64,000 nucleotides of DNA from Streptomyces sp. f51 (GCF_037940415.1 NZ_CP149798.1:6729001-6793000); one strand, 5' to 3'. Positions 50,431 through 60,325 are shown, counted from the first letter of the stretch. The notes: generated by a model from the sequence alone, not told the origin. A program made the numbers and translations.

Positions 50431-51660
50431 TCAGCGGTTCCGGTTCCGGCGGGGCCGGCGCAGCCGGTTCCGCAGCCGGGTCAGGCGCGGCCGGCGCTCC
50501 CGCTGCTCACGGGTGCAGCGGTCCAGCTCCTCGAACAGCCTGCGGGTGCGGTGCTCGGTGTCGAGCTCGTCGATGATGCGGTTGGTCTCGGCCAGGACGG
50601 ATCCGTGCAGCTGCCACTGGCTCGGGTCGCGCTGGATCTCCTCCAGGAACAGCTGGGCCAGTTTGTCGCGGGTGGCGGCCGCCGTGGCGAGTTCCGCGCT
50701 GAGCCGCTCCTCGGCGGACACGGCGTTGCGGGTGACGTCGGTGGTCACCAGCACCGCGAAGCTGACGATCGCGTCGGCGATCTCGGACAGCAGCTCCTGG
50801 AGGACGGCCCCGGCCTGTGGTTCGAACAGGGGGCTGGGTTCCCGCTCCTTGGCCAGGTCGGTGAGGCTGCGCGCGAGGACCCGCAGGACCACCGTGCAGA
50901 TCTCCAGGGTGTCCAGGCCGGTGCGCAGCACGACGCGGTGCATCAGTCCTTCGCGCACCCGCGGGTTGAGCTTCAGACTGTCCTCGGCCTGCCGCAGGGC
51001 CGCGTCCACCCCGGCGATGTCGTTGTCGAGCCGGCGGGCCTCGTGCAGCCGCTCGGCCGCCACGTGGAAGGGGGTGTGCGCTGCGGCCCCCTCGCCGACC
51101 CGCAGCATCAGCTGCCGCATCCGGCGCGCCAGGTCCTCGATCTGCTCCCCGGCCATGTCGACCCACACGGGTGGTGCGAGCACGAGGTTGCAGGCGAGGC
51201 CCACGACCGCGCCGATCAGTGTCTCCAGGACCCGGGCCCAGGCCGTACTGCCCACCCGGGTGACACCGAGGACCAGCATGGCGCTGATCGCCACCTCGGG
51301 CACGAACTCGCTGACCCGGACCAGATGCCCCACCGCCAGCGAGGCGAGGATGATCAGCCCGAGACTCCACCAGGTCAGACCCACCAGACTGCTGAATCCG
51401 ATGGCGATGACGACACCCACCACCACGGAGTTCACCCGCCGGATCGCGGTGGTGATCGTCGAGTACAGGGTGACCTGGACGACCAGCAGCGCGGTCAGGG
51501 GAGCGGTCAGCGGGGCGGGCTCGGGGCTGAGATGGATGGCCACCACGTACGCGATCGTCGCGGCGGCCGTCGAACGAAGTGTCTGGACGACCACCGGCTC
51601 CCGGCGTCGCTCCACGATCTTCGCGACGGATGCCGTCCACTCACCTCGTGCCTCGTACAT
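50431..51660 (-). CDS. FUSC/aromatic acid exporter family membrane protein
   Basis: A 409-residue protein. The first half has about six membrane helices (STAAATIAYVVAIHL, LTALLVVQVTLYSTITTAI, VVVGVVIAIGFSSLVGLTWW, SAMLVLGVTRVGSTA). The second half is a long cytoplasmic helical domain with Arg/Glu-rich coiled-coil character, ending in a very basic tail (RLRNRLRRPRRNRNR). This matches FUSC/ArAE-type proteins thought to export aromatic or organic acids; the substrate is unknown. ATG 51660 was chosen because the upstream in-frame extension overlaps the divergent gene. Confidence 0.8.
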   Translation of the reverse strand: MYEARGEWTASVAKIVERRREPVVVQTLRSTAAATIAYVVAIHLSPEPAPLTAPLTALLVVQVTLYSTITTAIRRVNSVVVGVVIAIGFSSLVGLTWWSLGLIILASLAVGHLVRVSEFVPEVAISAMLVLGVTRVGSTAWARVLETLIGAVVGLACNLVLAPPVWVDMAGEQIEDLARRMRQLMLRVGEGAAAHTPFHVAAERLHEARRLDNDIAGVDAALRQAEDSLKLNPRVREGLMHRVVLRTGLDTLEICTVVLRVLARSLTDLAKEREPSPLFEPQAGAVLQELLSEIADAIVSFAVLVTTDVTRNAVSAEERLSAELATAAATRDKLAQLFLEEIQRDPSQWQLHGSVLAETNRIIDELDTEHRTRRLFEELDRCTREQRERRPRLTRLRNRLRRPRRNRNR

Positions 51661-51779
51661 CCTTGGGGCCTTCCCGTTTAACACGGGTACCGAACGTGCT
51701 GATCGCGGACCCTGTCTGTCCGCAAGGGGTCCTAGATTGAAGGCATCGACTGGGTCGTACCGCATCGAGAGGCACCGGA

Positions 51780-52385
51780 ATGAGCGCAACGAGCAACGTC
51801 CAGGGCATCGAACTGCTGACGCTGTCGCACGACCGGCTGCGCGCCGTGGTCGCCGGGGTGCCGGAGAACTCCTGGAGCGCGCCGACGCCGTGCGGCGAGT
51901 GGACGGTGGCCCAGGTGCTCAACCACGCCCGGCTCGACCAGCAGGCGTACGGCGCGGCGGTGACCGGCACCGGGTGGCCCGAGTCGGACGCCTTCCACCC
52001 GGACGGGACCCTGGAGGCCGGCGTGACGGCGGAGCTCGACAAGGTCCTCGCCCAGGTCGCCGACGCCTACGCGGGGCTGCGCGCGGACGCGGAGGAGGTG
52101 GCCACACCGCTCGGGCCGCTGCCCTTCGGTGTGGCCGCCGCCGCGGCCGCCATGGACGCGGGCGTGCACGCCTGGGACATCGCCGTGGCGACCGGCCAGG
52201 CGTCCCCCCTCGACGACGAGCTGGCCGGCGGCATCCGGCTCGCGGCGGACCGGCTGGCCGACCACCTGCGCGAGGCGTTCGGCGTGTTCGCCCCCGCGCG
52301 CGAGGTGCCCCAGGGTGCCGGCCGGGCCGAGGCGCTGCTCGCCTTCCTGGGCCGCGACCCGCACTGGACGCCCGCCGGATCCTGA
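51780..52385 (+). CDS. TIGR03086/DinB-fold metal-binding protein
   Basis: A 201-residue four-helix-bundle protein (mycothiol-dependent maleylpyruvate isomerase N-terminal fold). Visible are DRLRAVVAGVPENSWSAPTP, CGEWTVAQVLNHA with a metal-ligand histidine, and the later AMDAGVHAWDIAVATG, whose H-x-W-D motif is typical. Such proteins bind a divalent metal and may use mycothiol. The 175-bp gap after it has GGGAGCC-type short repeats and no gene. It is divergent from the FUSC gene. Confidence 0.85.
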   Translation: MSATSNVQGIELLTLSHDRLRAVVAGVPENSWSAPTPCGEWTVAQVLNHARLDQQAYGAAVTGTGWPESDAFHPDGTLEAGVTAELDKVLAQVADAYAGLRADAEEVATPLGPLPFGVAAAAAAMDAGVHAWDIAVATGQASPLDDELAGGIRLAADRLADHLREAFGVFAPAREVPQGAGRAEALLAFLGRDPHWTPAGS

Positions 52386-52559
52386 CGAGCGCCCGGCGCG
52401 GGAGTCGCGGCCGAGGAGCGCCTGGCAGGGGAGCCTCGGCCGTGGAGCGCCTGGCACGGGAGCCGCGGCCGACGGGCCCCGGCACACGGGAGCCACGCCC
52501 GGCGTCCCGCGCGCAGAGCCGCGGCCGGCATGCCCCGGTCATGGTGCGGCGGTCGTGGT

Positions 52560-53054
52560 TCAGTCGCGCAGCTTCGCCAGGAAGGAGGACAGTCGGTCGA
52601 CCGTCCGGGTGATCTGCTCCTGTGTCGTCAGGGTCTCCTCGAAGCGGCTTCCCGCCCGGAGGGGCTTCCTGCCCCGGACGTAGAGGGAGCAGTCGAGGTC
52701 GGCGCAGATGTGGAGGCCGACCGAGTTGCCCTCGCGGCCCGCCGCGCCCGCCTTGCGGGCCGTCATCAGCGAGACCCCGTCCCCCGGGTGCGTGGTCAGG
52801 CACAGCGAGCACATGCTGCGGTGCTGAGACCCGCGCCGGGAGGACGGGAGGCGCAGGGTGACCCCCATGAGCCCGCCGTCCTGTTCGGACACCAGATAGC
52901 TCCGGTCGGGAGACCCCGGATCCCGCCAGCCCAGGAAGTCCAGGTCGTCCCAGGGCCGCTCGTCGAGATCACGCGGTGTCGCGAGCCGCTTCGCCTCGCC
53001 CCTGGAGCAGTTGACGAACGAGGTGCGGATGTCCTGCTCGGTGAGCGGTCTCAT
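52560..53054 (-). CDS. FBP domain protein (treble-clef zinc finger)
   Basis: A 164-residue protein. It starts MRPLTEQDIRTSFVNCSRGE and has the zinc-finger cysteines CSLCLTTHPGDGVSLMTARK and LHICADLDCSLYVRGRKPL, characteristic of the FBP C-terminal domain related to the elongation factor-G-binding protein of fusidic-acid resistance. This one is a stand-alone copy that may bind EF-G. A perfect 21-bp palindrome lies 24 bases upstream of the ATG. Confidence 0.85.
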   Translation of the reverse strand: MRPLTEQDIRTSFVNCSRGEAKRLATPRDLDERPWDDLDFLGWRDPGSPDRSYLVSEQDGGLMGVTLRLPSSRRGSQHRSMCSLCLTTHPGDGVSLMTARKAGAAGREGNSVGLHICADLDCSLYVRGRKPLRAGSRFEETLTTQEQITRTVDRLSSFLAKLRD

Positions 53055-53077
53055 GGAGCCTCCCGGTGCCGGTGACC

Positions 53078-53098
53078 AAACCTAGGGGTCCTAGGTTT
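53078..53098. promoter_or_regulatory. perfect 21-bp palindrome upstream of the FBP gene
   Basis: AAACCTAGG (53078-53086) and CCTAGGTTT (53090-53098) flank a GGT spacer; a further ACCTAG occurs at about 53110. It sits where the promoter of the FBP gene should be and so is likely an operator. Confidence 0.6.
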
Positions 53099-53208
53099 TG
53101 AACGAAGGTACCTAGTCGCGGGATCGGGAGCCAGCGGATTTCCGGGGATCCGTGGACGCCGTCACACGGGGGCTGCGGACGCGCGGGGTCACCTGGCACA
53201 GTGACCTC

Positions 53209-54219
53209 ATGGGCGAGGGGGACGCGGGAGCCGGAGCGGACGAGTGGGAGCGGGCCGGGCGGGCCCTTCGGGAGGCCGGACTGCCGTCCGGGAGCCTGGT
53301 CGGCCGCCGTGTCCTGTCCGGGGGCACGTACAACGCCGTCGAGGAACTGACGCTGGCCGACGGCAGCCGCTACGTGCTGAAGGTTCCGCCCCCGCGCACC
53401 GTTCCCGCCCTCGCCTACGAGCGGCAACTCCTGCTCTCCGAGGCGGAGTTCTACCGCCAGGCCGGCGCCGTCGGCGTACCGGCGCCCTCGCCGGTGGGCG
53501 ACCACCGCGACGGCCACCTGCTGATGACGCACTGCCCGGGCGAGCCCTGGGCGGACCTGCCCGAGGGCGAACGCGGCCCGCTCCGCAGGGAGTTGGGTCA
53601 CCTCGTGGCCCGGCTGCACAGGGTGACGGGACCGGGCTTCGGCTACCCCTCCGGCGCACTCGGTCCGCTCGCGCCCGACTGGCGCACCGCCTTCACCGGG
53701 ATGTACGAGGCGCTCCTGGACGACGCCCGCGGCTACGGCGCCTGGCTGCCCCGTCCCGTGGAGGAGGTGGCCCGGATCGCGCGGGGCGCCTTCGCGGCCC
53801 TGGAGGAGGTCACCGTCCCCCGGCTCGTCCACTTCGACCTGTGGAGGGGGAACATCCTGGTCGAGCGCACGGAGGCGGGACCGCGCATCGGCGGTCTGAT
53901 CGACGGCGAGCGCATGTTCTGGGGGGACCCGCTCGCCGACTTCGTCTCCCTGGCCCTGCTCGGGGACATCCGCCGGGACGCCGACTTCCTGACGGGCTAC
54001 CAAGAAGGCGGCGGAACGGTCGAGTTCGGTGGCGCACCCGGGCAACGCCTCGCCCTGTACCGCAGTTACCTCTACCTGATCATGCTGATCGAGACCGTCC
54101 CCCGCGCCTCCGGCGACGAACGGGCCGCCTGGGTGCGCGAGGTGGTGGCCCCGAAGCTGACGGCCGCCCTCGACGAGATCGGCCGGGGCGCGAACGCCCC
54201 GGCCGACACAGGTTCCTAG
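53209..54219 (+). CDS. APH-fold phosphotransferase (sugar/aminoglycoside kinase-like)
   Basis: A 336-residue kinase-like protein. The N-lobe has VGRRVLSGGTYNAVEELTLA and the lysine motif YVLKVPPP. The catalytic loop is LVHFDLWRGNIL, and the metal aspartate follows in GLIDGERMFWGDPLADFV. The substrate is not evident; related proteins include fructosamine and homoserine kinases and unknown resistance-like enzymes. ATG 53209 was chosen over 53152 as the upstream part looks non-coding. It is convergent with the beta-glucosidase gene after 15 bp. Confidence 0.78.
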   Translation: MGEGDAGAGADEWERAGRALREAGLPSGSLVGRRVLSGGTYNAVEELTLADGSRYVLKVPPPRTVPALAYERQLLLSEAEFYRQAGAVGVPAPSPVGDHRDGHLLMTHCPGEPWADLPEGERGPLRRELGHLVARLHRVTGPGFGYPSGALGPLAPDWRTAFTGMYEALLDDARGYGAWLPRPVEEVARIARGAFAALEEVTVPRLVHFDLWRGNILVERTEAGPRIGGLIDGERMFWGDPLADFVSLALLGDIRRDADFLTGYQEGGGTVEFGGAPGQRLALYRSYLYLIMLIETVPRASGDERAAWVREVVAPKLTAALDEIGRGANAPADTGS

Positions 54220-54234
54220 GGTTCCGGCGAGGTT

Positions 54235-55593
54235 CTAGGCCGCCCTGCTCGCGCGCCCGAGGTGCTCGCGGACGATCTCCGCGTAGCGGTGACCGCTGCC
54301 CTTGATCGTCCGGACCTGCGTCTTGTAGTCGACGTGCACGAGACCGAACCGCTTGTCGTAGCCGTACGCCCACTCGAAGTTGTCGAGCAGCGACCAGGCG
54401 AAGTAGCCGGCCAGCGGAACACCCTTGCGGACCGCCGAGGCGCAGGCCGCCAGGTGCTGTTCGAGATAGGCGACCCGCTCGGGGTCGTGGACGGTGCCGT
54501 CGGGGCGTACGACGTCGGGGTAGGCGGAGCCGTTCTCCGTGACGTACAGCTTGCGGGCGCCGTACTCGTTCGTCAGGCGCAGCAGCAGACGCTCGATCCC
54601 GGCGGCCTCGACCTCCCAGTCCATGGCCGTGACGGGCACGCCTGGCCGGCTGACCTGCCGGGCGTGGGGGGCCGGGCCGGTCGGGTCGTCGACCACGCTG
54701 GACGGGAAGTAGTAGTTCAGACCCAGCCAGTCGAGCGGCTGGGCCATCGTCTCCAGGTCGCCCGCGACCTCGGGGAGCTCGACGCCGTAGACCTCGACCA
54801 TGTCGGCGGGGAAGCCGCGGCCGTGCACCGGGTCGAGCCACCAGCGGTTGGTGTGCCCGTCCTGCCGCCTCGCCGCCGCGATGTCCTCCGGGCGGTCGGT
54901 GGCGGCCTCGATGCTGCCCAGGTTGTTGACGATGCCGACCTGCGCGCCCGGCACGGCCGCGCGGATCGCCTGCGTGGCGAGTCCGTGGCCGAGCAGCAGG
55001 TGGTAGGAGGCCCGGACCGCGGCCGTGACGTCGGTCAGACCGGGGGCCATCCGGCCCTCCAGGTGGCCGATCCAGGCCGAGCACAGCGGCTCGTTGAGGG
55101 TGGTCCAGTGCTGGACGCGGTCGCCGAGCCGCTCCGCGACCGCCGACGCGTAGGCGGCGAGGTGGTGCGCGGTGTCACGGGCCGGCCAGCCGCCCCGGTC
55201 CTGGAGCACCTGGGGCAGGTCCCAGTGGTAGAGGGTGACCGAGGGCGTGATGCCCGCCTCCAGCAGACCGTCGATCAGCGCGTCGTAGTAGTCGAGCCCC
55301 TTGGCGTTGACCGGGCCGTCGCCGCCGGGCATCACCCGGGGCCAGGCGACGGACAGCCGGTAGGCGTTGGTGCCGAGCCGGCGCATGAGACCGATGTCCT
55401 CGCGCCAGCGGTGGTAGTGATCGCAGGCGATGTCCCCGTCGTCGCCGTTGTCGATCTTGCCGGGCGTGTGCGAGAAGGTGTCCCAGATGGACGGGGAGCG
55501 GCCGTCCTCGCTGACGGCGCCCTCGATCTGGTAGGCCGACGTGGCCGTGCCCCACAGGAAGTCCTCGGGGAGGGCGGCAAGGTCGATGGTCAC
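54235..55593 (-). CDS. beta-glucosidase, glycoside hydrolase family 1
   Basis: A 452-residue cytoplasmic retaining glycosidase. The acid/base glutamate is in [13 protein letters not shown] and the nucleophile in [13 protein letters not shown]. The N-terminal signature [15 protein letters not shown] and the C-terminal [20 protein letters not shown] complete the GH1 pattern. The GTG start at 55593 follows GAAGGGA. It is the last gene of a leftward operon with a binding protein and two permeases, so it probably hydrolyses an imported beta-linked oligosaccharide such as cellobiose. Confidence 0.94.
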   Translation of the reverse strand: MTIDLAALPEDFLWGTATSAYQIEGAVSEDGRSPSIWDTFSHTPGKIDNGDDGDIACDHYHRWREDIGLMRRLGTNAYRLSVAWPRVMPGGDGPVNAKGLDYYDALIDGLLEAGITPSVTLYHWDLPQVLQDRGGWPARDTAHHLAAYASAVAERLGDRVQHWTTLNEPLCSAWIGHLEGRMAPGLTDVTAAVRASYHLLLGHGLATQAIRAAVPGAQVGIVNNLGSIEAATDRPEDIAAARRQDGHTNRWWLDPVHGRGFPADMVEVYGVELPEVAGDLETMAQPLDWLGLNYYFPSSVVDDPTGPAPHARQVSRPGVPVTAMDWEVEAAGIERLLLRLTNEYGARKLYVTENGSAYPDVVRPDGTVHDPERVAYLEQHLAACASAVRKGVPLAGYFAWSLLDNFEWAYGYDKRFGLVHVDYKTQVRTIKGSGHRYAEIVREHLGRASRAA

Positions 55594-55640
55594 TGAAGTC
55601 CCTTCGTCATCAATGGGGCCGATGTCCTCGGCGGGGCCGG

Positions 55641-56513
55641 TCACTTGACGGCTCCCGCCGTGAGACCGGCGACGAGATAGCGCTGGAGCAGCAGGAAGCC
55701 GGCCACCACGGGGACGCTGACGACCAGCGAGGCGGCCATGATCTGGTTCCAGTACACGTCGTTGAGCGTGGAGTAGCCCTGGAGGCCGACGGCGAGGGTG
55801 CGGGTGGCGTCGTTGGTCATGACCGACGCGAACAGCACTTCGCCCCAGGCGGTCATGAAGGCGTAGACGGCGACCGCGACGATGCCGGGGATGGCCGCCG
55901 GGACGACGACACGGAACAGCGCCCCGAGCGGTCCGCAGCCGTCCACGAGAGCAGCCTCGTCGAGATCGCGGGGCACCGAGTCGAAGTACCCGATCAGCAT
56001 CCAGATCGAGAACGGCAGCGAGAAGGTCAGATACGTGAGGATCAGACCGCCGCGCGAGCCGAACAGCGCGATCCCGGTGGCATTGCCGATGTTGACGTAG
56101 ATGAGGAACAGCGGCAGCAGGAAGAGGATGCCGGGGAACATCTGCGTGGACAGCACGGTGACCGTGAAGACGCGCTTGCCGCGGAAGTCGTAGCGGCTGA
56201 CGGCGTAGGCCGAGAAGACGGCGATCACGACCGAGCAGATCGTGGCCGCCCCCGCCACGATCAGCGAGTTCACGAAGTACTTCGCCAGCGGCACGGTCGA
56301 CCAGATGTCGACGTACGGCCGCAGGGTCAGACCGCTCGGGATCCAGCGGAACTTCCCCGACACGTCCGCGAGCGGCTTCAGCGAGCTGGAGACCATGACG
56401 TAGACGGGCACGAGGACGAAGCTCGTGAGCAGGGTGAGGAAGATCCGCCGGGACCACAGGAAGGACCGCGGCGGGGCCATCGGGGAGCGGTGCGTGGTGG
56501 AGGCGCTAGACAT
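55641..56513 (-). CDS. sugar ABC importer permease, MalG type
   Basis: A 290-residue inner-membrane protein with six helices ([20 protein letters not shown] at the start). The coupling-helix motif EAA reads [20 protein letters not shown]. The C terminus ends AGLTAGAVK, typical of MalG-type components. Its start overlaps the end of the upstream permease gene by 8 bp. It pairs with the MalF-type protein to form the translocation pore. No dedicated ATPase gene is present; in Streptomyces such importers commonly share the MsiK ATPase encoded elsewhere. Confidence 0.92.
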   Translation of the reverse strand: MSSASTTHRSPMAPPRSFLWSRRIFLTLLTSFVLVPVYVMVSSSLKPLADVSGKFRWIPSGLTLRPYVDIWSTVPLAKYFVNSLIVAGAATICSVVIAVFSAYAVSRYDFRGKRVFTVTVLSTQMFPGILFLLPLFLIYVNIGNATGIALFGSRGGLILTYLTFSLPFSIWMLIGYFDSVPRDLDEAALVDGCGPLGALFRVVVPAAIPGIVAVAVYAFMTAWGEVLFASVMTNDATRTLAVGLQGYSTLNDVYWNQIMAASLVVSVPVVAGFLLLQRYLVAGLTAGAVK

Positions 56514-57525
56514 CGGCCGTCTTCCTTCCCCGGGAGGTCAGCAGCAGGTAGGCGCCGGTCACCACGAGCAGGAAGAGCAGCAGCAGGACGGACATCGCCG
56601 AGCCGGTGCCGAAGTTCCAGGTGACGAAGGACGCCTGGTAGATGTGGACCGAGATGAGGTCCGCGGAGTCCGGGGCGGTCCTGCCGAACAGGACGAACGG
56701 CGTGTTGAAGTCGTTGAACGTCCACAGGAACAGCACCAGCACCAGCACCTGGTTGACCGGACGCAGCGACGGCAGGGTGATGCGGCGCAGCTGCTGCCAC
56801 AGTCCGGCACCGTCCAGGGCCGCGGCCTCGTACAGCTCGCCCGGGATGTTCTGGAGGCCCGCCATGACGATCAGGAAGGCGAACGGCCAGCCCTTCCATA
56901 CGGACACGGTGAGCAGGGCGTAGAAGCTGTTGTCGCCGATCAGCCAGAACGACGGCTTGTCGGTGAGGTGCAGCTGGTCGTGCAGGACGTGGTTCACCAG
57001 GCCGTTGTCGTGCTGGAACATGAACACCCAGGTGATCACGGCCGCGTAGACGGGCAGTGCGTACGGCACCAGGAACAGGGCCCGCAGCACACCGCGTCCG
57101 ACGAAGTTGTCCTGCATGTAGACGGCTGCCGCCGTGCCGATCAGCCAGCACAGGCCGACCGAGAGCAGGGTGAAGGCGATGGTGACGAAGAAGGAGTGCA
57201 GCAGCGCCTTGCCGACGGGCTCGTCGAAGTGCACCGAGACCGAGTAGTTGTCGAAGCCGGCCCAGGGCGCCGTGCCCCAGTCACGGATGTAGAACTGCGT
57301 GAGCTCCTTGAAGCTCATCACGATGCCGATCACCATCGGCACCAGGTGCACCAGGAGTTCGAGCACCAGCGCGGGCAGAAGCAGCAGGTAGGGGAGGCCG
57401 ATGCGCTTGATCCGCCCGGTGCGGCGCGGGCCGCGCGCCGCACCGGGGGAGCTCTTGCGCACCGTCCGCTCGCCGGGTTCGGCGGAAGCGGCGGTCGTGG
57501 TGGTCATGAGGGTGTCCGCACTCAC
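56506..57525 (-). CDS. sugar ABC importer permease, MalF type
   Basis: A 339-residue inner-membrane protein with six or seven helices (GLPYLLLLPALVLELLVHLV first). The EAA motif is YEAAALDGAGLWQQLRRITL. The GTG at 57525 overlaps the binding-protein stop (GTGA), which suggests coupled translation; ATG 57507 is an alternative. The first 40 residues are a charged, Ser/Ala-rich cytosolic segment. It is the second gene of the operon. Confidence 0.92.
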   Translation of the reverse strand: MSADTLMTTTTAASAEPGERTVRKSSPGAARGPRRTGRIKRIGLPYLLLLPALVLELLVHLVPMVIGIVMSFKELTQFYIRDWGTAPWAGFDNYSVSVHFDEPVGKALLHSFFVTIAFTLLSVGLCWLIGTAAAVYMQDNFVGRGVLRALFLVPYALPVYAAVITWVFMFQHDNGLVNHVLHDQLHLTDKPSFWLIGDNSFYALLTVSVWKGWPFAFLIVMAGLQNIPGELYEAAALDGAGLWQQLRRITLPSLRPVNQVLVLVLFLWTFNDFNTPFVLFGRTAPDSADLISVHIYQASFVTWNFGTGSAMSVLLLLFLLVVTGAYLLLTSRGRKTADV

Positions 57526-58835
57526 TTCTTCGGCATCTGCTGCTGGGCCTTCTCGAGCGCCGCCTTCACCGACGCGGTGGTCACCGCGCGGCCGCCGGCC
57601 GCGTCGGCGAACAGGCCCTTGATGGCCGTACCCACCGCGGTCTCGAACTGCGACTCGTCGGCGACCTGCGGCAGCGCCGCCGCGCTCTTGGCCAGGGTGT
57701 CCTTCAGAACCGCGTTCGAGGGGGAGTTGAACGCGGTGTCCGTCTGGGCGGTCTTGACCGGCGGGATCGAGGTGTAGGCGCCGTTGAGGATCTTCTGCTC
57801 GGCGTCACTGGTCAGGAACTTCACGAACTTCGTGGCGCCGTCGAGGTTCTTGGTGTTCCTGAACACCGCGAGGTTGATGCCCGCGACCATCGAGTTGACG
57901 TTCGTGCCCGTTCCCGGGGTGCCGGACTGCACGGGCACCGGGGCGATGCCGTACGCGTCGTCGGCCATGCCCTGCGACTTGAGGTTGGCGGCCGCGGACT
58001 GCCACAGCAGCATGGCGTTCTTGCCCTTGGCGAAGTCGCTCACCGACTGGTTCTGGGCGTACTCGGCGTTGCCCGGGGCGATGATCTTGTCCTTCGCCAT
58101 CAGGTCGACGTACTGCTTGACCGCGGCGACGACCCCGTCGTTGGTGAAGTCGGCCTGGCCGTCGGAGGTGAAGAAGTCGGCGCCGTGCTGCTTGGCGAAG
58201 ACGAAGGCGTGGTGGATGTTCTCCGAGGCGTTCGACCCCTCCGCGCCGAGGCCCCAGTGGCCGCCCTTGGAGAGCTTCTTGCCGTCGGCGATCAGCTCGG
58301 CCCAGGTGGCCGGCGGGTTGGCGATGCCGGCTTCGGCGAACATCTTCTTGTTGTAGTAGAGCGCGTACGCCATCGAGTACAGCGGGACCGCGGCGGGGTC
58401 CTTGCCCTCGGCGCCGGTCGAGCCGAGCGCGGAGTCGACGAAGCGGTCCTTGCCGCCGATCTTGGCGAAGTTCTTCGCGTCCCAGGGCAGCAGCGCGCCG
58501 GTGGCCTGGAGCGAGGCGCTCCAGGTGTTGCCTATGTTGAGCACGTCCGGGCCCTGGCCCGAGGTGGTGGCGGTGAGGATCCGGTTCAGCAGGTCGGACC
58601 AGGGCACGACCTCCAGCTTCACCTTGATGCCGGTCTGCTTCTCGAACTTGGCCAGTTCGGGGGCGAGCGTCTTCTTGTCGATCTCGATGCTGGCGCCCTG
58701 GTTGGACGCCCAGTACGTGAGTGTCTTCGGCGAGGCGTTGGACCCGCCGCTCGACGAGCCGCCGCCACAGGCGGTCGCGGCGGTCAGCAGAGAGATGGTG
58801 ACCGCACCTGCGGCCGCGGCTCGGATTCTGCGCAT
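57522..58835 (-). CDS. sugar ABC importer, extracellular binding lipoprotein
   Basis: A 437-residue family 1 solute-binding protein. The N terminus MRRIRAAAAGAVTISLLTAA with lipobox AATAC marks a lipoprotein; a Gly/Ser linker follows. The mature part shows the class features TLTYWASNQG, PDVLNIGNTWSASLQATGAL, ALYYNKKMFAEAGIANPPAT and GINLAVFRNTKN. The ligand is unknown; beta-glucosides are inferred from the GH1 gene in the operon. First gene of the unit, divergent from the ROK regulator. Confidence 0.92.
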   Translation of the reverse strand: MRRIRAAAAGAVTISLLTAATACGGGSSSGGSNASPKTLTYWASNQGASIEIDKKTLAPELAKFEKQTGIKVKLEVVPWSDLLNRILTATTSGQGPDVLNIGNTWSASLQATGALLPWDAKNFAKIGGKDRFVDSALGSTGAEGKDPAAVPLYSMAYALYYNKKMFAEAGIANPPATWAELIADGKKLSKGGHWGLGAEGSNASENIHHAFVFAKQHGADFFTSDGQADFTNDGVVAAVKQYVDLMAKDKIIAPGNAEYAQNQSVSDFAKGKNAMLLWQSAAANLKSQGMADDAYGIAPVPVQSGTPGTGTNVNSMVAGINLAVFRNTKNLDGATKFVKFLTSDAEQKILNGAYTSIPPVKTAQTDTAFNSPSNAVLKDTLAKSAAALPQVADESQFETAVGTAIKGLFADAAGGRAVTTASVKAALEKAQQQMPKK

Positions 58836-58906
58836 GGCTGCTTATGTCCCTTTCCCGGAGGGAGCGATGACGGCGTCCGCGTTCACTTCCCGAACGACCC
58901 TCATGG

Positions 58907-58929
58907 CTTAATTTAGGACGTGAGTTAAG
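58907..58929. promoter_or_regulatory. candidate ROK operator in the divergent promoter
   Basis: CTTAA (58907-58911) and TTAAG (58925-58929) are inverted repeats 13 bases apart inside an AT-rich patch that stands out in this GC-rich DNA. The patch lies between the binding-protein gene (start 58835) and the ROK gene (start 59003). Confidence 0.45.
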
Positions 58930-59002
58930 ACCCGGAAGAAAGTCGCGTCAAGGGATCGCGCAGGGGTATCTTGCAGGTCGGGCAGGCCGGAAGGGACATC
59001 AC

Positions 59003-60325
59003 ATGGCGGGGCGGAACGGTCGGACAGTGCGTGACCTGCGGCGGGGCAACCGGACCGCCGTACTACAACGGTTGTATTTCGACGGGCCGATGAGCCGCTA
59101 CGAACTCGGTCCCGCGACCGGGCTGAGTTCCGGATCCATCAGCAACGTGGTCGCCGAACTCGTCGCCGACGGTCTGGTCGAGGAGGCCGGAAGCGTCGAC
59201 TCCGACGGCGGCCGCCCCCGCACCCTGCTGCGTGTCGTGCCCGGCAGCGGCCACATGATCGGCGTCGATGTCGGCGAAACCCGCGTCCGTGTCGAGCTGT
59301 TCGACCTGACCCTCACCGAACTCGCCCGTGTCGAGCGGCCGTTGGAGCACCCGGGGTACGAGACCGACCGGCCGCTGCGGCGTCAGGAGTACGACGTCGA
59401 CGTCATCGTCGGCCATATCCGCGACGGCATCGCCGAGGTCCTCGCCGAGGCGGACATCGCCCCCGCACAGCTCCTCGGTGTCGGCATCGGAGTGCCCGGC
59501 ATCGTCGCCCGCACGCCCGAGCAGGGCGCGGTCGTGCACGGCCAGACCATCGGCTGGGACGCCGTCCCGCTGGAGTCCCTGCTCCGCTCCGCCTGCGAAC
59601 TCCCCGACACCGTCCCGTACTTCGCGGACAACGGCGCCCGCACCCTCGGCCAGGCCGAGATGTGGTTCGGCGCCGGACGCGGCGCCCGCAACGCGGTGGT
59701 CGTGCTCTTCGGCTCCGGCGTCGGCGCCTGCCTCGTCACCGAGGACGTCGAGAACGGCCGGTCCGTCGAATGGGGGCACCTGACCGTACGCGTCAGGGGC
59801 CGCCGCTGCCGCTGCGGCGCCCTCGGCTGCCTGGAGGCGTACGCGGGGGCCGAGGCACTGCTGGACCGCTGGCGCGAGGAGGGCGGACGGCCCCCGGAGG
59901 GCACCGACGAGGAGACCGCGCTCACCGCGATGCTCGCCGCCGCCTACCCGCCCGAGGGAACCGAGCCGGACCCGATCGCGCTCGCCGTCCTGGAGGAGAC
60001 CGCGGAGTACCTGGGCGCGGGCCTTTCCGACCTGATCAACCTCTTCCAGCCCGAACGCATCCTCATCGGCGGCTGGGCCGGACTCCAGCTCGGCTCCCGC
60101 TTCCTGCCCGCGGTCCGCCGGTACGCCTCCTCGTACGCCCTGCGCTACCCGGCCCAGCACGTCACGGTGGACCTCGGCCGGCTCGGCCCCGACGCCGTCA
60201 CGGTCGGTGCCGCGATCCTGCCGCTGGCCGACTTCTTCGCCCGCGGCGGCCGGCGGGCGGAACCCGCGCCGACGGGACCTTCCCCCGCCTGGCGCACGGC
60301 CCTGGAGGAACGGGCGCCGCACTGA
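59003..60325 (+). CDS. ROK family transcriptional regulator
   Basis: A 440-residue protein. The N-terminal winged helix (RTVRDLRRGNRTAVLQRLYF, SRYELGPATGLSSGSISNVV) precedes a ROK domain with phosphate-type motif IGVDVGETRVRVELF, VGIGVPGIVARTPEQG, and the zinc-binding CRCGALGCLEAYAG. The HTH marks it as a NagC/XylR-type sugar-responsive repressor rather than a glucokinase. It is divergent from the sugar importer and beta-glucosidase operon and is its likely regulator. Confidence 0.9.
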   Translation: MAGRNGRTVRDLRRGNRTAVLQRLYFDGPMSRYELGPATGLSSGSISNVVAELVADGLVEEAGSVDSDGGRPRTLLRVVPGSGHMIGVDVGETRVRVELFDLTLTELARVERPLEHPGYETDRPLRRQEYDVDVIVGHIRDGIAEVLAEADIAPAQLLGVGIGVPGIVARTPEQGAVVHGQTIGWDAVPLESLLRSACELPDTVPYFADNGARTLGQAEMWFGAGRGARNAVVVLFGSGVGACLVTEDVENGRSVEWGHLTVRVRGRRCRCGALGCLEAYAGAEALLDRWREEGGRPPEGTDEETALTAMLAAAYPPEGTEPDPIALAVLEETAEYLGAGLSDLINLFQPERILIGGWAGLQLGSRFLPAVRRYASSYALRYPAQHVTVDLGRLGPDAVTVGAAILPLADFFARGGRRAEPAPTGPSPAWRTALEERAPH

